A DNA stretch of 64,000 nt from contig JAZGTN010000007.1 in NCBI GenBank assembly GCA_037783415.1, forward strand, positions 4,051,501-4,115,500. The letters run 5' to 3'. The position numbers and the translations under genes were made by a program. The DNA comes from Leptasterias polaris. Its lineage: Eukaryota > Echinodermata > Asteroidea > Forcipulatida > Asteriidae. Numbering within the stretch: position 1 is the first letter of the stretch; each line of letters opens with the position of its first letter. This document shows positions 1 to 10,796 of the stretch, in pieces. The notes under the pieces are model-generated. The model saw only the letters and a list, made by a program, of their open reading frames with translations, did no database searches and was not told the DNA's origin.

Positions 1-1
1 A

Positions 2-3000
2 TCACATGATCTGTGTTGGGATGATATTTGCGAGAGAGCAGAATCGATGGTGATGGGTGAAGGGAAAAGTGACATTCTTCTGAAACTGATAGACAAGAAG
101 TTGAGACAAGGAGTATACCCTACTTTAGATCAAACGAGACGGATCAGAGAGGCAGCATTCCTTCCCGTTTTGCGGAAGCCTGAAAGTTATCCTCTTGAAT
201 GGTACGAATTCAGCACTGAATTTATGTCAGCAGTTTCTATGTACGAGTGTAAACACATCGACTTAATTGGATCCATTCATCCGTTATTGGATGAAGCAAG
301 ATTAGGACCTGAAGCAATGAACGAGGTGGTCAAAACATTTCTTGGCTTCAACGAGAAGGAAGTTGAGGTGAGTGATGTCATCAGACAGCTGGAAAAGTTG
401 ATTGAAAATGAGGTAACACATGAGTCATCTTCAATCGCCAATAGCATGTACACCTTTCTTCAGAACACAATATGCGTCTGCAGTGATGGTCAAATAGATG
501 TAGCTGGGGAGTACATAACTGATTTCAATCATCTTCGCACATTAGGATTTGTTCTGTGTGAAGGAAAATTCAGAGAGTGCAGGCAAATCGCCTTTAACTA
601 CAAAGGCAGGAGTGGACCGTACCTCTATTCCAAACCCCTTATGTTATCCCAGTTCAGCAATCTCCTTAAGGTGTGTGGGGTGAAAGACAACTTCGATCTC
701 GAGGACTACATTGAGACCTTGCAGTATCTAAAAATAAAACATGGAGACGTTTGTCTGCCAGAGGAAGCGTTTAGAGCAGCAAAAGATATGGTGAGTGAAA
801 TTGTATCAAGATTGGTCACCCTTCACGGTGAAGATGAAACGGATCAGACGCACGAATGTCTGCAAAATGGAAAAGTGTTTGTGCCAGATAATGCAGGTGT
901 CTTGCGGAAGCCATCCGAGCTGACATTCAACGATATGCACTGGGAGGGTAACGACCCCGAAGAGGTGTACACTCATCCAGATGTTACATATAAAGATGCC
1001 AAGGCTCTTGGTATCACAACAGCAAGACAAAGGGAGGATGAAAAATACTCCAGTGGTTTCGAAAGTGACTTTGGGCAGGTGGAAGAGCTAACAGATCGTT
1101 TGCGGAACATACTCAGGGACTATCCAAATGTTTCTGACGTACTGAAGGAGCTGCTGCAGAATGCTGACGATGCTGGGGCAACAGAAATACATTTTGTGTA
1201 CGATCCCCGCAGACATAGTTCACAGAAAATAATCTCTAATTCATGGGCTGAAGTACAACAACTTCCAGCATTGTGTGTATACAACAACAGACCATTCAGT
1301 GAGGCAGACATCAAAGGTATCCAGAAGGTAGGGATTGGCGGGAAAAGAAATGACATCGCAACAACTGGGCGATTTGGCATAGGCTTTAATGCTGTGTATC
1401 ATCTTACTGATTGCCCAAGTTTCTTGAGCAGTAGAGATACCTTGTGTGTGTTTGATCCACTCTTAAAATACGTACCTAGAGCAAGGAAAACCTCACCGGG
1501 GCAACAGTGGCAAACCCGTGAAGATTTCAGGCAGAAGTTTCCGGACATGATGAGTGGTTTTCTGGAGGATTTCGATGAGTTCAATGGGTCTGAGGGAACA
1601 ATGTTCCGTCTACCACTCAGATCAACAAAATCAGCGATATCAGGAGAGGTTTTGTTAGGCCAGGATGTCGAGAAGTTGCTCAAAGACTTCGAAAAGGTGT
1701 CGACGGAAGCTCTCCTGTTTTTGAACAACATCAAGAAGATCTCCATATCATGTATAATTGAACAAACGCAAACACTGGATACCAAGTACGTCATCAGTTC
1801 AGAACTGACTGACCAAGACCAGAAGCGTCGTGAAGATATTGTTCAGCATCTCAAGGATTTTAAGAATACTCCATGTCAAGATGTCCAATCGATGTGTCGT
1901 GTATATCGCTTACTGATCCATGATACCAGACAGTCCAAGCAAACATGGTTGGTTTCACAGATGCTCGGTTTCCATGGTCTACCTCCTTCGGATAAGTTGC
2001 AATTGTCATCTGCAATCAGTTTGAAGAAAGCTCTACCACGTGGAGGAGTAGCAGCACTCATCAGTGAGGATGCAACACAACCGAATCAGCAGTACAAAGC
2101 ATACTGTTTCCTTCCCCTGCCAATACTTACCAAATTACCTGTACACGTAAATGGGATGTTTGAGCTGGACTCATCAAGGAAAAACCTTTTAAAGGGTGAC
2201 TTATATGCAAACGATGGCAGTCCAATCCTCAAGTGGAACCGTCAATTAATCATGTATGTGATTGCACCTGCCTATGTTGAATTATTGCTACAAGCAGGCA
2301 GGAAGATACTTAACGAGGCTGAAGACAGAAGTCAGTATAAAGACGCGTTTGCTTTTCATGATGAACTCTTTCCAAAACATTTACCGGACCTACGCGATGA
2401 ATGGCTGCTACTTGCTAAGGAAACACTTTCCCTAATTGGCAGGAAAAACCTACTGGTTCTACCGGTAGCTCGTCCAAAAGAACAAGGTCTTGATGTTACA
2501 TGGCACCATCCTAACAGCAACTCAAGCACAGCATTCTTTGATGACCTGAACAAAGCTAAAGACGCCCTGCGATCCTTTTTGCTTCGCGTTGGGTTTAATC
2601 TCCTAAAAAGCTCCTCTGAACTCTGCAATGCATTCAATGTCTGTGACGTCAAAGCCGAATTCGTATCCCCGCAAGTAGTGGTAAAGCATATGTCAACTGA
2701 ATCAGTTATTTCACCATGTTTACCTGCTACTCTGAAAGATACAGCATTTGAAGATGTGTTTATCTTTAAGGAGGTGTTCAAATACTGCCTTGACGGCATC
2801 ACACAACCAACTCAGCTAGATGGCCTACCTTTCCGACTCGCGAATGATTACAGTTTGGACGTGCTCAGAAAACAAAATGGACTGTACGTGTCATCACATT
2901 GGAGAGTGTTGCCACGCCTTCAGAATCTGTTTGTACATGATCAACTGGTTAAACTGTGCACTGTCTGGTTTCAGAAGAATGCAACTTCCCTTGCAGCAAG

Positions 3001-6000
3001 TGGGGTGTTCAAAAAGTTTACCATATCGGAGCTTTCCAAGCATTTGGGAAGGCACCTTCCTGAGGAGTGGCATGGGTGTGACCATCACGTAGATTGGACA
3101 CCGAGTACAAATGGACACCCTACAGAGGCATGGCTGAAGAATTTATGGATATTCATATGCAGTAATGAGACGTCAGACACCTGCCTCAAGCCAATCGAAG
3201 GTTGGCCAGTTTTTCCAACAACATCAAGGAAATTAGTGCCACCGAGGTTATCAAAAAGAAGCCTACTCTTAGTGCAGGAACTTCCTGCCTTCTACGGCTT
3301 CAGTCTCCAAAATAATAGGAAGAATGTCATCGATATCTTGCGTAAATTAAGTTTACCAGAAGTTGACTTGAAAGGTATGACTGATTTTGAACCGTCTACT
3401 ATCATGACAAATCTGTTGAATAATCACCTAGCACTGCTGGAGAGACAAGAGGATTTTCTCAACGTTATACAATCTACACGGGATGAGAGTGGACTTGTTT
3501 GTGATATCCCACAAACAGATTGTACACGCCTACTTCAGTATTTCCAAGAAGCCTGTCTGACTGCTCTTTCGGACGAGAACTTCAGAACGATCAAGTCGTT
3601 ACCGATTTTCATCTTACTGGTTGGTGCCGGGACTACCGATCTACAACAATCGAAAAACTACCGCAGAACTGACGGATATTCGTTGCTGATGGTTGAGGCA
3701 AAGATTTGGATGGATTGCAAAAACTGTGTGTTTATACAACCGAACCGTGACCTAAATCTCATCTACGACAAGCTCGGGATCACTCCCATCACACATGCTG
3801 ATGTTTACCTGAATTACATTTTGCCAAGTTTCCCATTGCTTAGTCCGGAAGCTCAAATAGAGCACATGTCAAATATCAGAGACAAAGTCAAATTGTCTTC
3901 AACAGCCGACGAATACCAAGCCATTCTGAACAGACTTTCTCGTCTAAAGTTCATCAAAGACATGGAACAAAATCTCCAAACAGCAGATTTTTTTTACGAC
4001 CCAGCAAATCCAGTCTTCAAAGCCATGGTTGACCAGAATAGCCTACTACCTGAACAAATGGCAAAAATGAAGGATTTCTTGGCACAAATTGGCCTCCACG
4101 TTGACGTTACCACAGCATTGTTTATTGAGTTTGCAAGGAAAGTGGAGCATAGAGCCAGGAATATGACCGACAGCCAAACGAAAATTCTCTTTAATGATTC
4201 AAAACTTCTCACCGATGAACTAAAGCACAATGAAGATCTTCAAGACGATCATATTTTTCTAACGATGGTTGCACAGATAAAATTCATCCCTCCCGTTCCT
4301 ATCAAGCCGGAACTCATTGAAATTTATCCCGCTTTCTCAGAGTCTGATGATAACTCTAACGAGGTAAATTTCATTGCATATAAAGGATCTGTACCTGATC
4401 GGCACATGGAGCTTGTCTGGTCAGTAGCGAAGCTTCTCCCCAAACACACCATACCTACGAACCGTACGTTAATAAAAGAAAGGCAGAGCAATATTCACGG
4501 TTGCCTGGGTATTGAGGAAAGTTTAGAACCTCGAAAGGTTGTTACGCACATCCAAAACGTATGTACAAGAATGGAGAAAAGAAATGTTACCCACAAGGAA
4601 GACAAACTGGCATCCGAAGTGAGGAAGACATTGAAAGTTGTCACGAACAAGATGCTGCTATACCTGAAAGCAAATTTGTCAGAGCATGCTGACTATTTCA
4701 AGCGTCATTTGCAGCAAACACCGATCTGCTTAGTCAAAAATAGAACCATTCTTGTCCGGGCGAATCAGCTTGTGTTTGAGTTGAAGGAAACTCAGAAGAA
4801 TGTCCTGTTCCCATTTTTGTTTAAAGTCCCAATGGAAGAATTGTCAGAATCTTATCAGGTACTTAAACTTCTTGGAGCAAACGATCAATGTTCTTTTGAT
4901 CAATTAGCCGGTGTACTGTCGGCCCTGCAACGAGACTATGGTGATACAAAAATAGGTCCAAATGAACAAGAAACCGCTTTGTGTGCCATGTCTTTCATGT
5001 TCCAACTGCTTGGTGAGATCGAGGAGAGCTGCAAAAGAGAGATATCAGTCTCTGAGCTGTTCTTACTTAGTTCAGACATTAAATTAAGGAAGACGTCAGA
5101 TCTCTGTTATGCAGAACCCCATTTGATGAAACAGCTGCTTGAATCAACAGATAAGAAGTTTCTGGTTCCTCTTAAACAATGTGGAATTGACGTGGTTAAT
5201 GAAAGTCACTATATCGAGCTTCTTCCTGAGAGAATCCGCCCCAAGAATATAGGGGATGGTTTGACAGAAAAGCCTTTGGAGTCGTGTGAATGCCATCAAG
5301 GGTCGAGTTGTGCTCATCTAGCCCACATCAAACGGATGCTGAACTCAGAGGAGATGACACAGGTGCTGATGCGACTGTTACAGCATCAATTAAAAACCAA
5401 AAGACCGTCAGAAGAAACCAAGGACTGTATACAAAAACTACGAAACTATGACAAGGTTTTCTGCAAAATGGAATTGGAAATCGGATTGTTTGACACTGAA
5501 GATAAATTGGTCGGCAAGCGGAACAGCTCTACCAAAGCATTCTTTAACAGCAACACAGGCGAAATACTCTTGCTGCACCAAGATTTGTCAATTCAAGCAA
5601 AACACAGTAATGCGACCTTCAAAAGATTTGCTAAGTGCTGTAATGACTTCCTTGGTGGTTTGCTTAATGGAATACACGTAGGTCACCTTCAATTTGCTTT
5701 GGCATGTGGCAATCCAAACGAAATGAATTACATGCTTGATGAATGTGACATTCCAGACTATGGAATCGTCCCGCAAGAACAGGAAGATGATCATTCGCCG
5801 GGTAAGATTGTACCTCGAGATATTCGTCATCTACTAGACCAGGATCCGTATAACCTGTTCAAAGAGGAGGAGATTGTGGGTTTCGAGAGGACCATAACAA
5901 ATCCAATTGATTCCGAGTCAAGATTATCATCGGCTGGAGACAGCTTTACTGAGATCATTTTTGCAGTCATCATTGAACAAACTGATAAGTCGTCGGGCTT

Positions 6001-6871
6001 GGAAAAGCACTATCGCATTGGCATCGGGCATGACGAACATATTGTCGTTTCTGTCTTATCACTGTATAAGTTCATGCCACCAGAGAAAGCAACTGACACA
6101 ACTGATAGGAAACTTCCAGACTGTCCAGAGCAGGACAATGAACAGATCAAGCAGGAGGTCAAAGAGGCATTCACTCTGACAGGAGAGGAGAGGCAGACAG
6201 CCATTCGTCGTCTTTATCGGAAATGGCATCCCGATAAGAACCATGGGCAAGAGAGTCGGGCAACTGAAGCATTTAAATCTCTCAAACAGCAAATTCTCAA
6301 TCATGATTCCACGTCCCACTACAGTCAACATTTCTCACAATGGGAGTCAGAGGCCGATAGAAGCTACCAAAACGCTAGATATTATCGACAGTATTCCGGG
6401 AATTGGCGTAGGAGGAACAGAAGGAGTAACTTCACAAGGGAAATCCCTGACCCACGCAGTGCCCGTCTGTGGTTCTTACAGGCTGAGGAGCATTTGAAAA
6501 CAGCTCAAGACACGAGTAGCCTCAAACTAGTTCCAAGGAAACAATGGATAGCTTTTCAAATACATCAAGCTGCCGAGCTAGCCCTCAAAGCTGCACAGTA
6601 CAGTCTTACAGGTCGACCTGATATGGACTGCCATGATTTGTTATCCCTTGCACGAAGAGTTTGCCATCACCGGGAGGTGCACTCCACAGGCCTCGTGGAC
6701 AGAGTTACTGAGCTGGATCATCTTGATTGTCAATTTAACAAACCAAGATACCCTGAAATCTGGCAAACCAGTGGAAAAGTATTCGATCATTTCTGCACTG
6801 AGGAAGCTTTCGAGGTCTGTGAGAAATTGTTTGCCCTTGTCAGAGACATCATCGGCATACAGCGTTTCTAA
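2..6871 (+). CDS. SACS: Sacsin-like paralog A, 3' part (repeat 3, DnaJ, HEPN); 5' end outside window
   Basis: Sacsin is a giant co-chaperone with repeated HSP90-type ATPase modules and a C-terminal DnaJ plus HEPN pair. The frame is open from base 2. The ATG at 47 is internal, because the codons before it match paralog B. Seen in order (residues counted from that ATG): tail of repeat 2; repeat 3 ATPase with KELLQNADDAGATEIHF near residue 367 (Asn codon 1160-1162) and the glycine-rich GRFGIGFNAVYHLTD near 440; a long middle region; a J domain with the HPD triad at 2061-2063 (codons 6227-6235) in WHPDKN; an Arg/Tyr-rich linker; and a HEPN domain from about 2140 to the TAA at 6869-6871. The HEPN is complete and includes an RYP motif near its last helices. 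One intronless exon, as expected for the giant sacsin exon. The family assignment is firm; the cellular role here is inferred from the family. Confidence 0.95.
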   Translation, partial: SHDLCWDDICERAESMVMGEGKSDILLKLIDKKLRQGVYPTLDQTRRIREAAFLPVLRKPESYPLEWYEFSTEFMSAVSMYECKHIDLIGSIHPLLDEARLGPEAMNEVVKTFLGFNEKEVEVSDVIRQLEKLIENEVTHESSSIANSMYTFLQNTICVCSDGQIDVAGEYITDFNHLRTLGFVLCEGKFRECRQIAFNYKGRSGPYLYSKPLMLSQFSNLLKVCGVKDNFDLEDYIETLQYLKIKHGDVCLPEEAFRAAKDMVSEIVSRLVTLHGEDETDQTHECLQNGKVFVPDNAGVLRKPSELTFNDMHWEGNDPEEVYTHPDVTYKDAKALGITTARQREDEKYSSGFESDFGQVEELTDRLRNILRDYPNVSDVLKELLQNADDAGATEIHFVYDPRRHSSQKIISNSWAEVQQLPALCVYNNRPFSEADIKGIQKVGIGGKRNDIATTGRFGIGFNAVYHLTDCPSFLSSRDTLCVFDPLLKYVPRARKTSPGQQWQTREDFRQKFPDMMSGFLEDFDEFNGSEGTMFRLPLRSTKSAISGEVLLGQDVEKLLKDFEKVSTEALLFLNNIKKISISCIIEQTQTLDTKYVISSELTDQDQKRREDIVQHLKDFKNTPCQDVQSMCRVYRLLIHDTRQSKQTWLVSQMLGFHGLPPSDKLQLSSAISLKKALPRGGVAALISEDATQPNQQYKAYCFLPLPILTKLPVHVNGMFELDSSRKNLLKGDLYANDGSPILKWNRQLIMYVIAPAYVELLLQAGRKILNEAEDRSQYKDAFAFHDELFPKHLPDLRDEWLLLAKETLSLIGRKNLLVLPVARPKEQGLDVTWHHPNSNSSTAFFDDLNKAKDALRSFLLRVGFNLLKSSSELCNAFNVCDVKAEFVSPQVVVKHMSTESVISPCLPATLKDTAFEDVFIFKEVFKYCLDGITQPTQLDGLPFRLANDYSLDVLRKQNGLYVSSHWRVLPRLQNLFVHDQLVKLCTVWFQKNATSLAASGVFKKFTISELSKHLGRHLPEEWHGCDHHVDWTPSTNGHPTEAWLKNLWIFICSNETSDTCLKPIEGWPVFPTTSRKLVPPRLSKRSLLLVQELPAFYGFSLQNNRKNVIDILRKLSLPEVDLKGMTDFEPSTIMTNLLNNHLALLERQEDFLNVIQSTRDESGLVCDIPQTDCTRLLQYFQEACLTALSDENFRTIKSLPIFILLVGAGTTDLQQSKNYRRTDGYSLLMVEAKIWMDCKNCVFIQPNRDLNLIYDKLGITPITHADVYLNYILPSFPLLSPEAQIEHMSNIRDKVKLSSTADEYQAILNRLSRLKFIKDMEQNLQTADFFYDPANPVFKAMVDQNSLLPEQMAKMKDFLAQIGLHVDVTTALFIEFARKVEHRARNMTDSQTKILFNDSKLLTDELKHNEDLQDDHIFLTMVAQIKFIPPVPIKPELIEIYPAFSESDDNSNEVNFIAYKGSVPDRHMELVWSVAKLLPKHTIPTNRTLIKERQSNIHGCLGIEESLEPRKVVTHIQNVCTRMEKRNVTHKEDKLASEVRKTLKVVTNKMLLYLKANLSEHADYFKRHLQQTPICLVKNRTILVRANQLVFELKETQKNVLFPFLFKVPMEELSESYQVLKLLGANDQCSFDQLAGVLSALQRDYGDTKIGPNEQETALCAMSFMFQLLGEIEESCKREISVSELFLLSSDIKLRKTSDLCYAEPHLMKQLLESTDKKFLVPLKQCGIDVVNESHYIELLPERIRPKNIGDGLTEKPLESCECHQGSSCAHLAHIKRMLNSEEMTQVLMRLLQHQLKTKRPSEETKDCIQKLRNYDKVFCKMELEIGLFDTEDKLVGKRNSSTKAFFNSNTGEILLLHQDLSIQAKHSNATFKRFAKCCNDFLGGLLNGIHVGHLQFALACGNPNEMNYMLDECDIPDYGIVPQEQEDDHSPGKIVPRDIRHLLDQDPYNLFKEEEIVGFERTITNPIDSESRLSSAGDSFTEIIFAVIIEQTDKSSGLEKHYRIGIGHDEHIVVSVLSLYKFMPPEKATDTTDRKLPDCPEQDNEQIKQEVKEAFTLTGEERQTAIRRLYRKWHPDKNHGQESRATEAFKSLKQQILNHDSTSHYSQHFSQWESEADRSYQNARYYRQYSGNWRRRNRRSNFTREIPDPRSARLWFLQAEEHLKTAQDTSSLKLVPRKQWIAFQIHQAAELALKAAQYSLTGRPDMDCHDLLSLARRVCHHREVHSTGLVDRVTELDHLDCQFNKPRYPEIWQTSGKVFDHFCTEEAFEVCEKLFALVRDIIGIQRF

Positions 6872-6957
6872 ATCGCTTGTGAATGCGGAGAGCGGCAGAC
6901 CATGGACCATCTCCTTACCTGCCCCCCTATACTTCCATCAGCAACTATCGCTGATGA

Positions 6958-7157
6958 CCAGGGCCCAATTTCATAGAACTGCTTAAGCACGAAAAGTATC
7001 TAAAAGCACAATAAAATGTTGCTTACCAGAATAAGGTTACCAGCCAAACTACAATGTCACATGTAAAATGTTTGACTGGTATTCTGCTAATTTCTGCTTA
7101 CCATAAAATTGTTAAGCAGTAATTTCTGCTTAAGCAGGTCTATGAAATTGAGCCCTG
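6958..7157. mobile_element. MITE, GGGCCCAATTTCATAGA terminal-inverted-repeat family
   Basis: About 200 bp with terminal inverted repeats. The left end reads CAGGGCCCAATTTCATAGA and the right end is its near-perfect reverse complement; similarity extends about 30 bp through CTGCTTAAGC. There is no coding capacity. Related elements sit at 11189, 51338 and 54000. It lies in the 3' UTR region of paralog A. Confidence 0.8.
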
Positions 7158-7356
7158 GCTGAGGCTACCCTCAGTGCTATTCAGTGTGTCCACTACTAAA
7201 TCTTAAGATCAAATGCTATTTCGATAAGCTGTTTCCATTATACTTAAATGTAAAAGGAATAGCATTCGATGTCTCGACAATGCCTTACATTTTTGACAAT
7301 CCCATGGAGAACCATTGAATAGGGATTATTTCGTTGTTTTACTTCTTCCGTCTGCG

Positions 7357-7546
7357 TATAGACCCATTGCACAACGCGCATCGCGCATACATGCGCGTAA
7401 TTTTGGGGGTCAAAAAGTGCACAAAAGGATGGTACACGTGTTTACGCACAATGCGCTTGTAAACTCGTGTACCATTCTTTTGTGCACGTTTTGACCCCCA
7501 AAATGACGCGCGTGTAGATGATGACGTCATATGCAATGGGTCTATA
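7357..7546. mobile_element. Palindromic MITE, TATAGACCCATTGCA ends
   Basis: About 190 bp that folds almost completely on itself. The ends are TATAGACCCATTGCA and its reverse complement, with a second paired arm around TTTTGGGGGTCAAAA and GTGCACAAAA. There is no open frame of note. It lies in the 1.4-kb block that paralog B lacks. Confidence 0.75.
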
Positions 7547-10500
7547 GGAGTTGTCGCTGTGGTGTATTCTCACTCGGTAATAATTTGTACGGTTTCTCAA
7601 TCTTAGCTTTACGGGCAATGTTTGTCATTTTTAAACACACAACCATGCGTTTTTTAAGGTGTTGGGTTATTTTCATAGTGTTTTATGAATTGTTGGATGC
7701 GGCAGACTTTGATGTTATTATACGGTACAGTGGTTAGTGTTTAGTTTCATTTATAAGTGGATTGGGGAGACATCGATAATTTTAAGGCGTTGATTAATTT
7801 AACATTTCATTAATTGTTGGACAGTGTAGAATTTGATATCGGTAAGAATTGACAACGTGTGTTGTATTTTCCTCCTTTTCCATGAATACTAGTGCTGGAT
7901 GAGAGAGAAACTTTGATGTTCTTTTGACGTTTGTTCATTGATACCGTTGGTTAATTGTTTGGTGATGTAGACTTGATATTGTTAAGTTTTGACAGCGTGT
8001 GTGTTGTGTTTCCTATTTTATAAATATTATTGTTGGAGAAAGTAGAGACCCTGAGCTGATACTCATAAGATGTTTGTTATTTGCCTCAGTTGGATTTTTT
8101 ATTGTTGGACAGTGAATACTTTGAAATTGTTGTGTTGGTTGATTGGAAATACTGTTTGGTATTTCCTGTTTCATGATTGTTTGGATGAAGTCGCCTTTTT
8201 AATAACGTTTTAATTTTTGCTTGTTTACGAAATGGATGTGGTACTCCATATGTTACCTTGTTAGTGAAGTAGAACATCGTCTATTATATAGTTTACGAGT
8301 AGGCCGACACGTATGTCCAAATTGTTATCTATAATATTCTGCTGTACAGAGCATGAACAAAAATGTTTCCTGAACTAAACTTTTGTTATTTTTATGATTT
8401 TCTGGTCACATTTATCGAAAAGGTAATCGACTAAGCTACAGTAAGATTTCAAAAAATAACTTTCCTATTTTTAAAAGTTGAAAACAAACACGGATGAACG
8501 TTTCTGGATGTTTAGGTTTATCAAAGGGATCAACACAAACATAAAGATGTTTTTGTAGGCTTTTGTTATGGGAATCATTACAGCAACTTTGAATTATTAC
8601 GCTCAGCCACTTGCCATTTTGCAGCCCCTAAATGTTCCAAGGCTGTCAGCTATGAGCATTTTGCCAGTGGCATAATCAGAGAGGGTTAGCTGTTGGAACA
8701 CCCCCACTCCCCCCCCCCCCCCCCGCAAAAAAAACCCCAAAAACACCATACAATATAAAAACATAATTACTACAATTAAAAAATAAATAAAAAATCTTGC
8801 CCTAAATGAGATAAACATAATTATATGATAAGTTTGATTAATTTACATACCCCGAACCAAAAATATAGAGAAAAACAAAATGTGTTTTGGTTCATACTTG
8901 CTCCCCTTTCCCATCCGTGTTTCCACAATTAACCATACATTGCACGTATATACCTTTAACCAATTCATATCTTACAAAGATAAATCATAACTAGTTAGCT
9001 ATGAATAACATGGGGAAGTGTTGCACGATGTATCACTTTTTGGTGATGTAACATTATGTTAGAAGATTTAGTCCCATTGGATGGTTTGTTGTCTATTTTA
9101 CTTTCTTTGCCAGTATACAATTTGATTACGGTTGTAAAGAACTATCCATAATCTAAGAAAACTGCTGGTTGTAAATAATGAGGGTTTTTTTGCGTCTGTG
9201 TATTACTTACGTTACCGATAGCGAATAATAACTAACTTAAGTTACATTGTTATAAATGGAGTTCAATTCAAAGGTTACATAAAATGATAGTTTATGGCTA
9301 TTTTCCGAGCCTTGGTTGACTTTTAATCAACCGGTATTCACAACCGCGTACACACATCAAATAAGAAAAACTACTTTCTCTGTTATTTTGACTGTAGTTA
9401 TCAGTGTGGGTTTTTTAAATTTATGTTATTCCCATATTTAGTTGTTCACTCTGGCTTGTAGAAAAAAAAAAAAAAAAAAAACGCTAAACAAAATGAACAC
9501 AAATTAAATCGTAACATGTAAACGCAAATTGATGATGTGATAATATTGGAAAGTGGAATGGGCAAGCGTTTATTATTGTAGATCCCTTGCACATAACGTC
9601 ACAGTGCCCTTGCTGAGGTTAAAGGAAGATTATCATTGGCTGGCAGTTGTGCGTGGCGCGTACGCGCTTGCGCGTTTCCATTGTTTAACCTCAGCAGACG
9701 GCGCCTATGCAAGATGTTTATTCAATCAATCTTGTTGAAAGTGATTATTAATACCGTAGAGGGAGGTATCAGCAACAAATTAATATATTGCTTTACTAAT
9801 CTTCAATTCTAGGTGAAAGTAATATAGTTTCACGGTTGTACTCGGAACTTTGGGAAAAAAAGTTATGCCATGCCATGACATGTTGTTCTTGTTTCCAATA
9901 TAGGTGCATGACGTGTTTTTCTCTTGTGCGTTTCGAAAGAAGACTATACGTAATGCTTAGCATTCAATCACGAGTTTCTTTAAAGTTTTCAACGTTAAGT
10001 TTTTTTCTCCAGATTTTCTTGTGTTTTCCTCGTTTATTGCTGTTTTACGTATAGAAACTTGTTTACCAGTAGGAATTTTGAAGGTTCAGTTTGTTAGTTG
10101 CATTACTCTTTAAATAATGTTCTTTTAACGACTTGTTGAGATCGTTATTTTATTTACACACCTTAACAATTTTATTAAGAGTTACTGCTTGCGGTTAAAC
10201 GTTAATTTGCACTACATGTATGGGTCTACAAGAATATGAAAATGTACTACTTCGAAACCAACCGTCTTTGTATTAAAACAGACGTGTTAAAAATATGTGC
10301 ATACTGCTGTATTCATATAAAAGGTCGGGACTCGTAAACTTAATTATAATGATCATAATCTTAAAAATATATAATGTATCACACTGTTTAAATTTGTGAA
10401 ACTCGTTATATAGCTCAAACCATTTCATCTTGAAATGTTTCAAAATTACTGTAGCGTAATTTATAAATATTTGGCTCGTCGGTTTTAATTATATTACTTA

Positions 10501-10796
10501 ACATGTTCTCTGGATGCAAAGTTTTTCTTGTGTTATTATTAGTTTGTATAGTCACGTGTTAGCGACATTCACCATAGAACACGACCCGGTGTTTTTTTAG
10601 CAAAATGTGTGAGAATCTGTTAGTGGTAGCTTATCATTACACCAATCAAATTGTCATCGGTATTAAATGCCTAGAAATCACACTCCCGCGATTTAGTTCA
10701 AATCACTTCAGTTTTTCATTTCTCTTGATATCTTAGGCTTAGCACTGAATGTTTTTCCCGAATAATGTTATAGAGCCTGTAATTAGCGTGTTATTA

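Larger units (their letters stand above)
6872..8103 (+). other. 3' flank of paralog A missing from paralog B
   Basis: Holds the 3' UTR of paralog A and two inverted-repeat elements. An AATAAA is present at 7010-7015, but it lies inside the first of these elements. From about 7660 to 8110 a loosely repeated motif starting ATTGTTGGA recurs (about 7691, 7813, 8031, 8101), suggesting degenerate short tandem repeats. The interval 6704-8103 is absent from copy B, whose sequence jumps from the coding exon straight to the counterpart of 8104. No further gene is seen. Confidence 0.7.

Noticed and set aside
1399..1794. 131-codon minus-strand frame inside paralog A, repeated at 43015-43410
   Set aside because: It is antisense to a well-supported sacsin exon and conserved only because the duplication is recent; it has no family signature.
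2356..2802. 148-codon minus-strand frame, repeated at 43972-44418
   Set aside because: Shadow of the sacsin frame on the other strand.
6701..6870. Catalytic RNase-type HEPN with an R-x4-H motif (RRVCHH near 6654)
   Set aside because: The motif lies in the first half of the domain rather than at the usual late helix, and the sacsin HEPN is known as a nucleotide-binding dimer domain, so I do not claim RNase activity.
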